NCBI GenBank assembly: GCA_002298165.1
Contig: DBMI01000101.1
Location: forward strand, 39,571 to 97,393
DNA length: 57,823 nt
Direction of reading: 5' to 3'
Origin: Desulfarculales bacterium UBA702
GTDB taxonomy: Bacteria > Desulfobacterota > Syntrophobacteria > Syntrophobacterales > Syntrophobacteraceae
The translations under genes were made by a program, and so were the position numbers. Under the pieces are notes generated by a model. It had not been told where the DNA came from, searched no databases, and worked only from the letters and a program-made list of their open reading frames with translations. Shown here piece by piece: positions 17,094-25,992 of this stretch (positions are counted from its first letter, which is position 1; the number at the start of each line of letters is the position of its first letter).

Positions 17094-17653
17094 AGACTTC
17101 TCGGGTCGCCTCGGCCAAGGTCCCAGGCGCTTGTCCGCTCATCCTCGATAAGCCTGCTGCCGGGTCGCGAAAAACTTCTGCTTGTCGATTTTATGAAGAT
17201 GGCCCGAGAATTCGTGGATTTACTACGGCTCAAGATCTTCTGGAGGCACTCCAGCCTTCTGCAGCTCTTCTTTTTTGGGCAGAATAACCGCATTATTCTC
17301 ATCCATTACTCGCACTATCACCAGAGTGTGGTTCGGGTGGAAATTCGCTTTTCACAATGCGGCCACCGACCTCACCCGAAGCATCCAGATCGGCATCCTC
17401 GGGATCGTATTTTTCAGGTCCCTGGGGTGCTTGATTTTGTCCGGATCCCCCGGGGGCATTTGCTGATGTCTTGATGAACCACTCTTAAACCCGTGACTGC
17501 GGTAGATAGCGGAGTTGTTGGCGGCAGGTTGTGGGGTACGGTATTTTGAGTTAGAATCTCAGTTCAGGTTATGGAGCAAAATGTCGGTTGAATTATTTCC
17601 GCAGTGCCGATTGCCTGGCCATAAAAGTACAAAACAGGGAAAGCTCAAGTCTT
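17094..17653. other. Gap of 560 bases with a coding-like minus-strand remnant
   Basis: No intact gene is visible. The stretch 17223-17484 has protein-like minus-strand reading (separate entry). No promoter or terminator stands out, and no addB gene precedes the helicase-nuclease. Confidence 0.6.
17223..17484 (-). pseudogene. Possible frameshifted gene remnant
   Basis: One minus-strand frame is open from 17484 to 17299 without a start codon (encodes EWFIKTSANAPGG ... KYDPEDADLDASGEVGGRIV), and another continues to a stop at 17223 (encodes LVIVRVMDENNAVILPKKEE). Joining them by a single frameshift near 17301-17340 would give about 85 plausible residues. No family is recognised, and chance composition is possible. 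Confidence 0.3.
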
Positions 17654-20600
17654 ATGACCATCCTGGCTGATGCCGAAAAACGGGAGCGTGCGCTCGATAC
17701 TTCGTCCAGTTTTCATCTGGAAGCCCCTGCAGGCTCTGGAAAGACGTCCCTTCTTACGGCACGCTTTCTCAAACTGCTCGGGATGGTTGACCACCCGCGA
17801 CAGGTGCTGGCCCTCACATTCACGAACAAGGCAGCGGGGGAAATGCGGGAGCGGGTCTGCCGTTTTCTGAATCTTGCAGCAAAAGATGCCGCCGCCGAGA
17901 ACGAAGTTGACACCGAACTGCTTGGATTTGCCGGCAAGGCGCTTTGCGCGCATCAACAAATAAAAGAGCTGCTCCTTTCAGGGGAAATTCTCCGCATCCA
18001 GACGTTTCATTCCTTCTGCTACTCGGTGGTTGCACAGGCACCGCTCGAAGCCGGAATAGCTCCTGGTTCCACCCTCATGGACGATAACGAGCAGCAGTTT
18101 TTCCTGCGAGAAACGGTGGATTCGGCCCTGCGTGAGATAGCCGGCCGCGGCTCCGGAGACCCCGCCCGCCGTGCCCTTCAAAATCGGCTGCTGTATCTGA
18201 ATAATTCGTGGCGTCACCTGGCCGACGAAATGGAGGACCTCCTTCGAAGGCGTGAAGGGATGATCGACCTGGTGCGTGAACTCGGGTTCGAAAGGTCGGA
18301 GGGGCGCCTTTCAATGCGCGTGCGAGGGCTGGTCGAAAATGCGCTGAAATCGCTTGCCGTGGATTTTGCAACTTGCAGCCTTGCAAGGGGATGGGCTCGG
18401 TTTCTAGATGAGATCAGCGCTGCAGGCGCTCAAGCTGCCTGCTCGCTTCCCACCGAAATTCCACCTCCCAAATGGGAATCAATTGGTGAATGGGTCTGCC
18501 TGGCCGATGCGCTCCTGACCAAAGGCGGGGGTGTGAAACAGCAGCTTGGGCCTAAAGCCGGTTTCTACAGCGGATTTGCCAAAACCTGCTGGGGAGAGGC
18601 CCTCCAGGAAATCCCGTGCACCACCGCCCAAAAACTCCACGCCGTCCGTTCCCTTCCAAGTATCGACTCGCCAGTGGGCGATCCGGACACCCTCTGGGAT
18701 CTGGTTCTGCTCTTCCATGCCGTGCTCGATGTCTTCGACACGCGGTGCCGCGGAAGACGCGTACTCGATTACGCAGCCCTCGAGATGGCAGCCCTGCGCC
18801 TGTTTGATGCATCTCAGCCATCCGATCTTCAGTTGATTCTCGATCAGCAAATCCGGCACATGCTCGTCGATGAATTCCAGGATACCAGCCGCGGCCAATG
18901 GGATCTGCTGAAAAAGCTCTGCGCAGGCTGGACCCGTGGCGACGGCCGCACCCTTTTGTTGGTTGGAGATCCGAAGCAGTCGATCTACGCTTTCCGCAAG
19001 GCCGAGGTAAGGCTTTTCATGGAAGCCGCTCTCGGGCTGACGCTTGAAGACGGGGAGAAAGTCGCCCTTGAACCTTTGGTGCTTGAAACCAACTTCCGAT
19101 CGGTACCTCACCTGATCGGCTGGTGCAACTCCCTCTTCGGCCAGACCGTGATGGTAGGCCACGACCCGGATTTTGATGAAGTCCCTTTCAGCCCCGCAGT
19201 ACCGCGAAGCGATTTACAGGAAGGCTGGAAAGCCTCCGTCGCAAACAATTCCGTGCCGGTGGGCAACAGTCCGGAACAGACCCTCCAGCCGGACGACATA
19301 GCACAAAGCTATGTGGGGCAGGCCTTCCAGCCTGCCGCTCAAGCCCCCGAACTTGCACTTTTCCTCGAATGGCCCGACCGTGATAGTGCAAGGCTGAGGG
19401 AAGCAAGGTGGCTTGCCGGAAAAGTTGCCGAATCGGTTCGGAAGAATGGTCCCTCATCCGAGATCGGCATTCTTCTTTTTTCCCGAACTCATCTGCCCAT
19501 ATACCTGGAAGCACTGCAGAGCTTTAAAATACCCGTCCAGGTAAAAGAAGGATTGAAGCTCCTCGACCGCCCCGAAGTTCGCGCATTGAGGACGCTATGC
19601 CGGGCGATGGTTTTGCCGCATGACGACCTGGCTTGGGTTGCGCAGCTTCGCAGCCCCTGGCTTTTCATCAATCTTGACCGCATGCTGGCAATATCCGCCG
19701 AAGAACCAGAGCCGTGGGTCGAAAAGATACGTTCTTTTTCGAAAAAGGACGAAGAGGTGAAAAGTTTCTGGGAAGCTCTTGGCATGGCTTGGCGAAGCAT
19801 CGGGCACGAGCCGCTCTGGAGGGTTGTCGAATCCGCCTGGCTTGAACTCGGGGGAGCGGAAATTACCGGGAAAAAATGGGGAAGCCGCGGCCTCAACTGC
19901 TGCCGGCGCTTCCTTGATATGCTAAGGCAAGCGGAGCAGGGAGAGCCGGTAGGCACACTTACACGGCTCGAACAGCTCCTTGAAAGCACCTACGAACCGG
20001 TGGATCCCGACACCGCGCTCTCCAATGTATTTCTGATGACGGTCCACGGCGCAAAAGGGCTCGAGTTCGACACGGTATTCATTCCATTTATGGACTGGGA
20101 CCCGGCTGCGGGTAAAAAGGGACAGCCTCCCCCATACATGCTCGAACGATCGCCGGGATCGGGCGACTACCTGCTCGCTCCCAGGCCCGACCGTTTGATG
20201 GGAGAGGAGGACCCGCTATATAGTCTATTACGAAGACTTCAGTCCCGCCGAAAACTGGGCGAGTCCAAGCGCCTGTTCTACGTGGCCGCCACTCGCGCTC
20301 GAAGCGAACTGGTTATGAGCGCACTCGTAAAGAAGAGCGGCACCGGATTTTCCGCTGGCAAAGACACCCCGCTGGGGTGGCTTAACGCGCACAATTGTCT
20401 GGATGAGACCGCCGGACTTGGCGATATGAAGGTCCCGGATGGCGACCAATGCCTTGAATCGGAGGCGGTTGATCAATGGAGGCGGACAGTAACGACCCAG
20501 GATGGATTATTTTCGGTGCTGGTGGAACCGAGCAGCCCGGAAATTGTGGAGACGTTTCGGGATTCACACCCGGTAGATATCCGGCCCGCCTCTTTCCAGC

Positions 20601-21259
20601 GCGAAAAGCCTGCCTTTAAAGTCGTTTCTCCCTCTTCGCTGGTTGACTTTGCACCGGCAGCTGTGGCCCAAAGCGAATCAACAATCGGGCAGGCTGGAAC
20701 AATCGCCGCTCCTTGCCCGGCTGCGCTGCGGGGAACCCTTATACACAGGCTGCTGGCCGAGTTTGGCAAAGCGCCTATGGGGGCGACCGGAAATCCATTT
20801 GTAGCCGGCCTGCCTTCCCTCGAAAGAATATCTTCCTTCCTGCGCCATGAGGGAGTAGACGATCTAACGGCTCAAGCCGTCGCGCGGGAAGCTGCGGCCG
20901 AAGTGCAAAAGTGCATCGCGGATCCTTGGCTGGCCCGGTTCTACGCTGTATCCCCCGAGGACCTGAGAATCGAATACGCTATTGAATCAGCCCATGCCCG
21001 GGACACCCTCTTCTCCGGCATAATCGACCTCGCCGCCAATGTAGAAGGCAAATGGAACCTGCTGGACTTCAAAACGTCCCGTCCCGCCGAAGGTGAGCCA
21101 ATCCAGGATTTCTGCCGCCGCGAAATGAACCTGTATAGGCCGCAACTCATTGCTTATCGGGAAATGTGGGCAAAATTAAAGGGAATCAAAGAGGAAGCAG
21201 TTGAGGTTTTCATCTACTGGACGGCACTGCGGGATGCGGAGAAGATAGATCTGGTTTGA
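17654..21259 (+). CDS. AddA/RecB-like UvrD-family helicase with C-terminal PD-(D/E)XK nuclease
   Basis: About 1201 residues from the ATG at 17654 (a TTG at 17588 would add 22). Superfamily 1 motifs appear in order: Walker A EAPAGSGKT (about 23-31), TFTNKAAGEM, LVDEFQDTS, VGDPKQSIYAFR, ETNFRS, VHGAKGLEFD, FYVAATRAR. The C-terminal RecB-type nuclease shows RGTLIHRLL, GIIDLA, LLDFKTS and the QLIAY motif, so it should be active. It would unwind and resect DNA ends for recombination. Its usual partner AddB is not adjacent. About 40 extra residues between the ETNFRS block and LALFLEWPD coincide with a palindromic repeat inserted in frame. Confidence 0.88.
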   Translation: MTILADAEKRERALDTSSSFHLEAPAGSGKTSLLTARFLKLLGMVDHPRQVLALTFTNKAAGEMRERVCRFLNLAAKDAAAENEVDTELLGFAGKALCAHQQIKELLLSGEILRIQTFHSFCYSVVAQAPLEAGIAPGSTLMDDNEQQFFLRETVDSALREIAGRGSGDPARRALQNRLLYLNNSWRHLADEMEDLLRRREGMIDLVRELGFERSEGRLSMRVRGLVENALKSLAVDFATCSLARGWARFLDEISAAGAQAACSLPTEIPPPKWESIGEWVCLADALLTKGGGVKQQLGPKAGFYSGFAKTCWGEALQEIPCTTAQKLHAVRSLPSIDSPVGDPDTLWDLVLLFHAVLDVFDTRCRGRRVLDYAALEMAALRLFDASQPSDLQLILDQQIRHMLVDEFQDTSRGQWDLLKKLCAGWTRGDGRTLLLVGDPKQSIYAFRKAEVRLFMEAALGLTLEDGEKVALEPLVLETNFRSVPHLIGWCNSLFGQTVMVGHDPDFDEVPFSPAVPRSDLQEGWKASVANNSVPVGNSPEQTLQPDDIAQSYVGQAFQPAAQAPELALFLEWPDRDSARLREARWLAGKVAESVRKNGPSSEIGILLFSRTHLPIYLEALQSFKIPVQVKEGLKLLDRPEVRALRTLCRAMVLPHDDLAWVAQLRSPWLFINLDRMLAISAEEPEPWVEKIRSFSKKDEEVKSFWEALGMAWRSIGHEPLWRVVESAWLELGGAEITGKKWGSRGLNCCRRFLDMLRQAEQGEPVGTLTRLEQLLESTYEPVDPDTALSNVFLMTVHGAKGLEFDTVFIPFMDWDPAAGKKGQPPPYMLERSPGSGDYLLAPRPDRLMGEEDPLYSLLRRLQSRRKLGESKRLFYVAATRARSELVMSALVKKSGTGFSAGKDTPLGWLNAHNCLDETAGLGDMKVPDGDQCLESEAVDQWRRTVTTQDGLFSVLVEPSSPEIVETFRDSHPVDIRPASFQREKPAFKVVSPSSLVDFAPAAVAQSESTIGQAGTIAAPCPAALRGTLIHRLLAEFGKAPMGATGNPFVAGLPSLERISSFLRHEGVDDLTAQAVAREAAAEVQKCIADPWLARFYAVSPEDLRIEYAIESAHARDTLFSGIIDLAANVEGKWNLLDFKTSRPAEGEPIQDFCRREMNLYRPQLIAYREMWAKLKGIKEEAVEVFIYWTALRDAEKIDLV
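19216..19337 (+). repeat. In-frame palindromic repeat inserted in the helicase gene
   Basis: GGAAGGCTGGAAAGCCT near 19219 is repeated inverted as AGGCCTTCCAGCCTGCC (19320-19336), about 15 of 17 positions pairing. The translated segment (EGWKASVANN ... YVGQAFQPAAQ) has no helicase character and lies between conserved blocks. GQAFQP-type peptides are a known by-product of such GC-rich dispersed repeats. The reading frame is preserved. Confidence 0.55.
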
Positions 21260-21312
21260 CGCTCAACCAGAGCATTCTACCACAAATTTTTTTGGGCAAT
21301 CCCCGCTCCCTT

Positions 21313-22464
21313 TTACGGCTTAAAACCGAGTTTTTCCAGGTATTCGCTGTCGAGCCTGTCGCCGCTGCCGTCGGGATTCTGTCCGTGCTCAATCGAATTA
21401 GCCAGGTGCACTATGGTCAGTGTGCTGAATCCCTGGTTGGGAGACTTACTCGGGAAATGGTGGAAGGCTATCGCATCCACCATGGATTCGGACAGTCCCC
21501 ATAGACCCATGAGATAGGCGCCGACCTGCGCGTGACCGGTTCCCAGGATCTGCTGTTCGGCCTGCCACAGGGGACAGCCGGAAGACTTCTCCATGGCGGC
21601 TATTTCCCGGTATATATTGGGGATTCTATCCCACAGCACCAGCTTGCCCACGTCGTGGAGCAGGCCCGCCATAAAAGCCTCATCGATTTTGACCTGATCC
21701 AGATCATTTTGAGTGGCTATTGTCCTTGCCACCATTCCCGTCGCAATGCTGTGGTCCCACAACTTGCTTATGGAAGACTCGTGCGCCTTCGAACATTTGA
21801 AAAGCGAGAAGACCTTTACTGAAAGGATCACGGCTTTGATCGTCTCCAACCCCAGGAAAATGATAGCGCCCGAGATGCTGGTGACTGCCTGAGGATGTCC
21901 GAAGAAGGCGGAGTTTGCAAGTTGGAGGATCTTGGCCGACATGGCCAGATCTTTTGATATGATTTCTCCGATCTTCTTGAGAGAGCAATTGGGTGTGTTA
22001 ATCTCCGCGACTACTTCGGCGTAGAGCGAGGGAAGACTCGGCAACGACTCCATCCTGGAAATCGCATCCATCAGCAATTCGTCTTCGAGTAGTCCGCGCA
22101 TTGCAAAAGCACGCGCGATGGAACTTTTCAACAACTCGAGATTAACAGGTTTGAGGAGATATTGGTGAGCCGGAGCGAACGATTTGAGGGTGGCCGTCTG
22201 TTCCGAACGGTTTGAAATGAGTATTCGGATCATCAGCGGATAGCGGTCCCTTACGCAATTGAGAAATTCCCCGTTAAACGCTTTTACCGCGCCTATGCCC
22301 GTTACCAGTACATCGAAATTGCTGTCCTTCCGCAAGATCTCAAGCGATTCACCTGCTTCCGAGGCGAACTGGATCTCCCATTCCCCGCTCATGCAGGAAG
22401 CCATTTTCTGAAGATTTTTGAGCTCCGTTGGATTATCTTCAACAAATAAAATTTTCTTCTTCAT
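21313..22464 (-). CDS. HDOD-domain protein with degenerate receiver domain
   Basis: 383 residues from the ATG at 22464 (AGGAG ten bases upstream). Residues 1-125 have receiver-domain form (KKILFVEDN start, LLKPV lysine loop), but the strand that should hold the phosphorylated aspartate reads DVLVTGIG, with glycine in its place. Residues about 140-340 form an HDOD domain (LPSLPSLYAEVV, ISKDLAMSAKILQLANSAFFG, ISGAIIFLGLETIKAVI, LLHDVGKLVL). HDOD proteins act in signalling and in control of motility or cell cycle. It is convergent with the helicase gene. Confidence 0.85.
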   Translation of the reverse strand: MKKKILFVEDNPTELKNLQKMASCMSGEWEIQFASEAGESLEILRKDSNFDVLVTGIGAVKAFNGEFLNCVRDRYPLMIRILISNRSEQTATLKSFAPAHQYLLKPVNLELLKSSIARAFAMRGLLEDELLMDAISRMESLPSLPSLYAEVVAEINTPNCSLKKIGEIISKDLAMSAKILQLANSAFFGHPQAVTSISGAIIFLGLETIKAVILSVKVFSLFKCSKAHESSISKLWDHSIATGMVARTIATQNDLDQVKIDEAFMAGLLHDVGKLVLWDRIPNIYREIAAMEKSSGCPLWQAEQQILGTGHAQVGAYLMGLWGLSESMVDAIAFHHFPSKSPNQGFSTLTIVHLANSIEHGQNPDGSGDRLDSEYLEKLGFKP

Positions 22465-22517
22465 CGCGCTTTGCCACTCCTGCCTGGCGGCTTTTACTTC
22501 CACCTAAACCATATCTT

Positions 22518-22642
22518 ATACCAACTTGCGCTCAAGATTGTATCGAGAACAGGTCTAGAATGTAGCATAGCCCCTTGTGGGCGTTTGGAAATTGGACGGG
22601 CACAAGGCCCTATGCTACATTAACTTGAATGCAACTTGGTAT
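22518..22642. mobile_element. MITE-like element with nested inverted repeats
   Basis: Outer arms 22518-22536 (ATACCAACTTGCGCTCAAG) and 22624-22642 pair at 16 of 19 positions. Inner arms 22559-22579 and 22601-22621 (AATGTAGCATAG...) pair at 19 of 21. The 125-base unit has no coding capacity. A shortened relative sharing GTGGGCGTT and AAATTGGAC lies at 34664. It sits just upstream of the HDOD gene. Confidence 0.6.
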
Positions 22643-22747
22643 TATTCATCTTACATTAATCGGCATATAATGTGCCAAAATTTAATTGTGCTTCGCGGCA
22701 GGGGAGTTTTTCAGACCTCCAGAGGAGGGTTCACGCGCTTAAGGTGA

Positions 22748-23086
22748 TCAATCGGATTCGGGGTCGGAAAAGCTTGCAGGTTTAAGCAAAAGGGCGCTGC
22801 ATAGAGTGAAAAGGCATACCACGCCCAGAATCAGAACCATCCGCATATAGGGCAACCCCAGGTCTTTCCTTTCAGCAACCAGCATAAACATCGTGCGAAG
22901 CCATTCGACACTCCCCAAAAAGAGGAATATCTGCATGATCCTCAGATTCCATTGCTTCTTAACGAATAACAGAGGGAGCAGGATAAGGCTGAGAGCCGTC
23001 AGTGGAATATTTTGCATGCGGAAGAAATGGGCAGCAAGTATAACCACGCTCAAGAACGCTGGTACCAGCCGAAAACGACCCTTCAT
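22748..23086 (-). CDS. Small integral membrane protein of unknown function
   Basis: 112 residues, mostly hydrophobic, with about four transmembrane segments (LVPAFLSVVILAAHF, ALSLILLPLLFV, IMQIFLFLGSVEWLR, MVLILGVVCLFTLCSALLL) and short charged loops. I do not recognise a named family. It lies 58 bases downstream of the acyl-CoA dehydrogenase gene on the same strand and may share its transcript. Confidence 0.7.
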   Translation of the reverse strand: MKGRFRLVPAFLSVVILAAHFFRMQNIPLTALSLILLPLLFVKKQWNLRIMQIFLFLGSVEWLRTMFMLVAERKDLGLPYMRMVLILGVVCLFTLCSALLLKPASFSDPESD

Positions 23087-23144
23087 GTTACCTGCCTTGT
23101 TTGATGGAGGCCGATTGCGCTAAGAATGCATCGAGCCCCAGCGG

Positions 23145-24293
23145 TTAGTGTCCGTCTCGCTTCATCATCTCCCTGAAAATAATCAGCTTCTGAACGTCCT
23201 GGGTGCCTTCGCCCAGCGAGGCGGCCCAAGCATCCATCGGGAACTTGTGGACGGGGTGATCGAAGACCACCGAGGCCGCACCGAAGAGGTCCGCTGCCCA
23301 GATTCCGATCTCTCGGGCAAGATCTACCGTCAGGTATTTCACAATTGATGCCCCCAGCCGGAAATCCCCCCCGCTATCTTTCTCCCAGCAAGTCTTCAGC
23401 AGCGCAAGCCTTGCTGCTTCCAGGCGCGCGTAAAAATCCGCGGCTTCGAAGGACTTTGCCTGAAAATCGATTACCTTCTGTCCAAAGATTGACCGCTTCT
23501 TTGCATGGTCCAGTCCGTTTTGAAATGCACCGGCCGCGGTGCCGAGTGTCAGAGCGCTGATGGTGATCCGGCTGTTCGTAAAGATTTCGAGCACCTGCTG
23601 AAATCCCCGCCCCTTTTCGCCAATGAGGTCACGGTCGGGTACGAAAACTTTTCTGAGCTGAATGCGGGTCAAATCCGAGGGAATCCAGACTTTCTTATTA
23701 AGGGGAGTCCGGGTTATTCCTTCTGCTGAAAGGTCCACCAGAAACATGGAAATGCGGTTGTTCCGGGGAGCATCCGCATCTGATACCGCGGTAATGAGTG
23801 CATAATCGCTGATGTATCCGTTCGTTACATAGGATTTTGTTCCATCGAGTACCCACCCCCCGTCAACTTTGGCCGCGGTTGCTCCAAGGCTTGCCACGTC
23901 GCTTCCGGCGCTCGGTTCGGTATTGCCGACGCAAAGCAGGACTTCACCCCTGGATGCCGGTGGTATGAGGCGGCCCTTCTGCTCCTCGTTTCCGAAAAGC
24001 AAAACTCCCTTTGTGCCTAGAGAGATCTGAACGAGGACGGCAACTCCCACCCCGGGGGAGATGGTTCCAAGCTGCTCCATTAAAAGCGATTGTTTCAAAA
24101 CCGGCTGCTCTTTGAGGGAGCCGTTGTCGTTATCGAATCCGAGGAAGCGCTCCTCGCCAAGCTCGCCGAAAAAATGCCGGGGGATCTTACCCTCCGAGTA
24201 CCACGATGATATGTTTGGAGTAAGGCGCTTTGAAAGAAAAGATTTAAACCGATCGAGATCGTCTATGTATTCTGTCGGGATATGAAAATCCAT
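23145..24293 (-). CDS. Acyl-CoA dehydrogenase
   Basis: 382 residues from the ATG at 24293, which has AGGAG seven bases upstream; the longer upstream reading is not conserved in character. Family blocks are present: LCVGNTEPSAGSDVASL (FAD/substrate region), GTKSYVTNGYISDYALI, and the C-terminal GEGTQDVQKLIIFREMM, where the glutamate before GT occupies the usual catalytic-base position. It oxidises an acyl-CoA to an enoyl-CoA with FAD, passing electrons to ETF. The chain-length preference cannot be told from sequence. A possible link to the hydratase/HMG-CoA lyase genes 10 kb away is only thematic. Confidence 0.88.
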   Translation of the reverse strand: MDFHIPTEYIDDLDRFKSFLSKRLTPNISSWYSEGKIPRHFFGELGEERFLGFDNDNGSLKEQPVLKQSLLMEQLGTISPGVGVAVLVQISLGTKGVLLFGNEEQKGRLIPPASRGEVLLCVGNTEPSAGSDVASLGATAAKVDGGWVLDGTKSYVTNGYISDYALITAVSDADAPRNNRISMFLVDLSAEGITRTPLNKKVWIPSDLTRIQLRKVFVPDRDLIGEKGRGFQQVLEIFTNSRITISALTLGTAAGAFQNGLDHAKKRSIFGQKVIDFQAKSFEAADFYARLEAARLALLKTCWEKDSGGDFRLGASIVKYLTVDLAREIGIWAADLFGAASVVFDHPVHKFPMDAWAASLGEGTQDVQKLIIFREMMKRDGH

Positions 24294-24711
24294 TTTGCTT
24301 CTCCTGTCTTTGCAGCGCGGCAATACGCCGGGCTGTAATTCACCATCCCTCCCTCGCGTCTCCTGGTAACAAAACCACGGCCAAAGGGACATCTGAATGG
24401 ACGGGCCTTGTAGACAAAAGTAGTGACTGGACGACCGGGTCTCAATGGCAGGAACGAAATTAAAGAAATGAGACAGGGTCAAGCTGTGGAGGCGTTTCGC
24501 GGGTCTTTGAGTCCGGCGATAATTCTGGACAACGGCTAAAATCCTCTATATATATTCCCTCGATCAAACACCTGTAGGCTTGTATCGGAAGAGTGATACG
24601 GCCTCTTAACTTACCAATGATTTCCGCTGGTCTATAGCCTCAGGGTATTGTTTCTTATATAATTGTGCAAACTCTCGCCTACCGAGCTGGTACCTTGAAT
24701 ATTGACTGCTC

Positions 24712-24728
24712 GACCGGCTTTGCCGGTC
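24712..24728. promoter_or_regulatory. Perfect 7-bp hairpin
   Basis: GACCGGC-TTT-GCCGGTC lies in the leader of the glycosyltransferase gene, 41 bases before a second hairpin. It lacks a following T-tract. Confidence 0.4.
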
Positions 24729-24768
24729 AATTATGGTGATTGTCTTTGCCCTGCAAGCCGTTGTTACT

Positions 24769-24796
24769 CTCAACCATCGAGTTTCCGATGGTTGAG
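24769..24796. promoter_or_regulatory. Perfect 11-bp inverted repeat in glycosyltransferase leader
   Basis: CTCAACCATCG-AGTTTC-CGATGGTTGAG ends 28 bases before the ATG at 24825, just above the ribosome site. It could be an operator or an RNA hairpin affecting translation; a T-tract is absent. Confidence 0.45.
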
Positions 24797-24824
24797 CGAG
24801 GGTTGACACTGAATTGAGGAGTAG

Positions 24825-25958
24825 ATGTCGGATCAAACGCTGAAAAGATGCCTGAGCGTAGTTGTTCCCTGCTATAACGAAGAGAAGACGCTCGAAGAGT
24901 GCATCCGGCGACTCATGGCTATACAGGATGACGAACTCTCGATCGAGGTGATAATAGTCGACGACTGTTCGACTGACGATAGTTTTGCAATCGCGAAAAT
25001 GCTTGCGGATAGGCACGACGAGATCACCCTATTGCGCCTCGAGGCCAACTCCGGCAAGGGCGCCGCATTGCGGGCGGGGTTCAAGGCTGCTAAAGGGGAT
25101 TACGTTGCGATTCAGGATGCCGACCTCGAATACGATCCCAAAGATATCAGGAGGCTTTTGGTTCCACTCATCAGCGGAGACGCGGATATTGTTCTGGGAT
25201 CGAGGTTTGCCACATCGGGAACAAGGAGGGTGCTCTATTTCTGGCATTCATTGGGTAACAAGCTACTCACCTTCGTCTCCAACATGTTTACCGACCTTAA
25301 TCTGACGGACATGGAAACATGCTACAAGGTCTTTCGCCGTGAAATCATCCAGGCAATCGATTTGAAGGAAGACCGGTTTGGATTCGAGCCGGAGGTTGTC
25401 GCAAAAATAGCCCGGATGAACCTGCGCATCTATGAAATGGGTATATCTTATTACGGGCGCACCTATGAAGAGGGCAAAAAGATAGGATTTCGTGACGGAA
25501 TCCGAGCGCTTTACTGCGTTTTCAAGTACAATGCACACACACTTCCGGTCCCCGTCCAGTTTTTGGCATATCTATCCGTAGGTGCTCTGGCGGCCTTTTT
25601 GAACATAACGATTTTCATGCTCCTCTTGTGGATGAAATGGCCGGTATTCTCTTCGGCGCTTGTGGCGTTCCTGATTGCTGCCGCCGTGAATTATCCCCTT
25701 AGCATTTTGCTCATTTTCAGGCACAAGGCTCGCTGGACCCCCGCGATGGAGATCTTGATTTACTGCGCAGTGGTCTGCCTTGCCGGATTAATCGATATAT
25801 CCTCGACGGTTTTCCTAATGAACGCTGGATACTCGGCCTTCGAAGCAAAGACGACCGCGATTGCGATCTGCGTGTTATTTAATTTTTTCGCAAGGCGCAG
25901 ATTGGTCTTTCCGATAATGCAGGCTAAAAATCAGACTAAACTCGGACGGAGTCAGTGA
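24825..25958 (+). CDS. Polyprenyl-phosphate glycosyltransferase fused to GtrA-like membrane domain
   Basis: 377 residues. Residues 1-235 are a DPM1-like GT2 domain (SVVVPCYNEEKTLEECI, IIVDDCSTDDS, NSGKGAALRAGF, IQDADLEYDP with the DxD, VLGSRF). Residues about 240-370 are a GtrA-like domain with four membrane spans (ending FNFFARRRLVF). Such fusions charge undecaprenyl phosphate with a sugar and help flip it for periplasmic glycan modification. AGGAG lies three bases before the ATG. It is followed 34 bases later by a methyltransferase gene. Confidence 0.88.
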   Translation: MSDQTLKRCLSVVVPCYNEEKTLEECIRRLMAIQDDELSIEVIIVDDCSTDDSFAIAKMLADRHDEITLLRLEANSGKGAALRAGFKAAKGDYVAIQDADLEYDPKDIRRLLVPLISGDADIVLGSRFATSGTRRVLYFWHSLGNKLLTFVSNMFTDLNLTDMETCYKVFRREIIQAIDLKEDRFGFEPEVVAKIARMNLRIYEMGISYYGRTYEEGKKIGFRDGIRALYCVFKYNAHTLPVPVQFLAYLSVGALAAFLNITIFMLLLWMKWPVFSSALVAFLIAAAVNYPLSILLIFRHKARWTPAMEILIYCAVVCLAGLIDISSTVFLMNAGYSAFEAKTTAIAICVLFNFFARRRLVFPIMQAKNQTKLGRSQ

Positions 25959-25992
25959 AAAAGCTCCGCGAATACAGGTTGTCACAGCAAAT

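Larger units (their letters stand above)
24294..24824. other. Gap of 531 bases holding two hairpins
   Basis: No gene is visible between the divergent acyl-CoA dehydrogenase and glycosyltransferase genes. The right part holds the two perfect inverted repeats listed separately. The left part, near 24540-24560, is AT-rich and may carry promoters for both directions. Confidence 0.6.
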
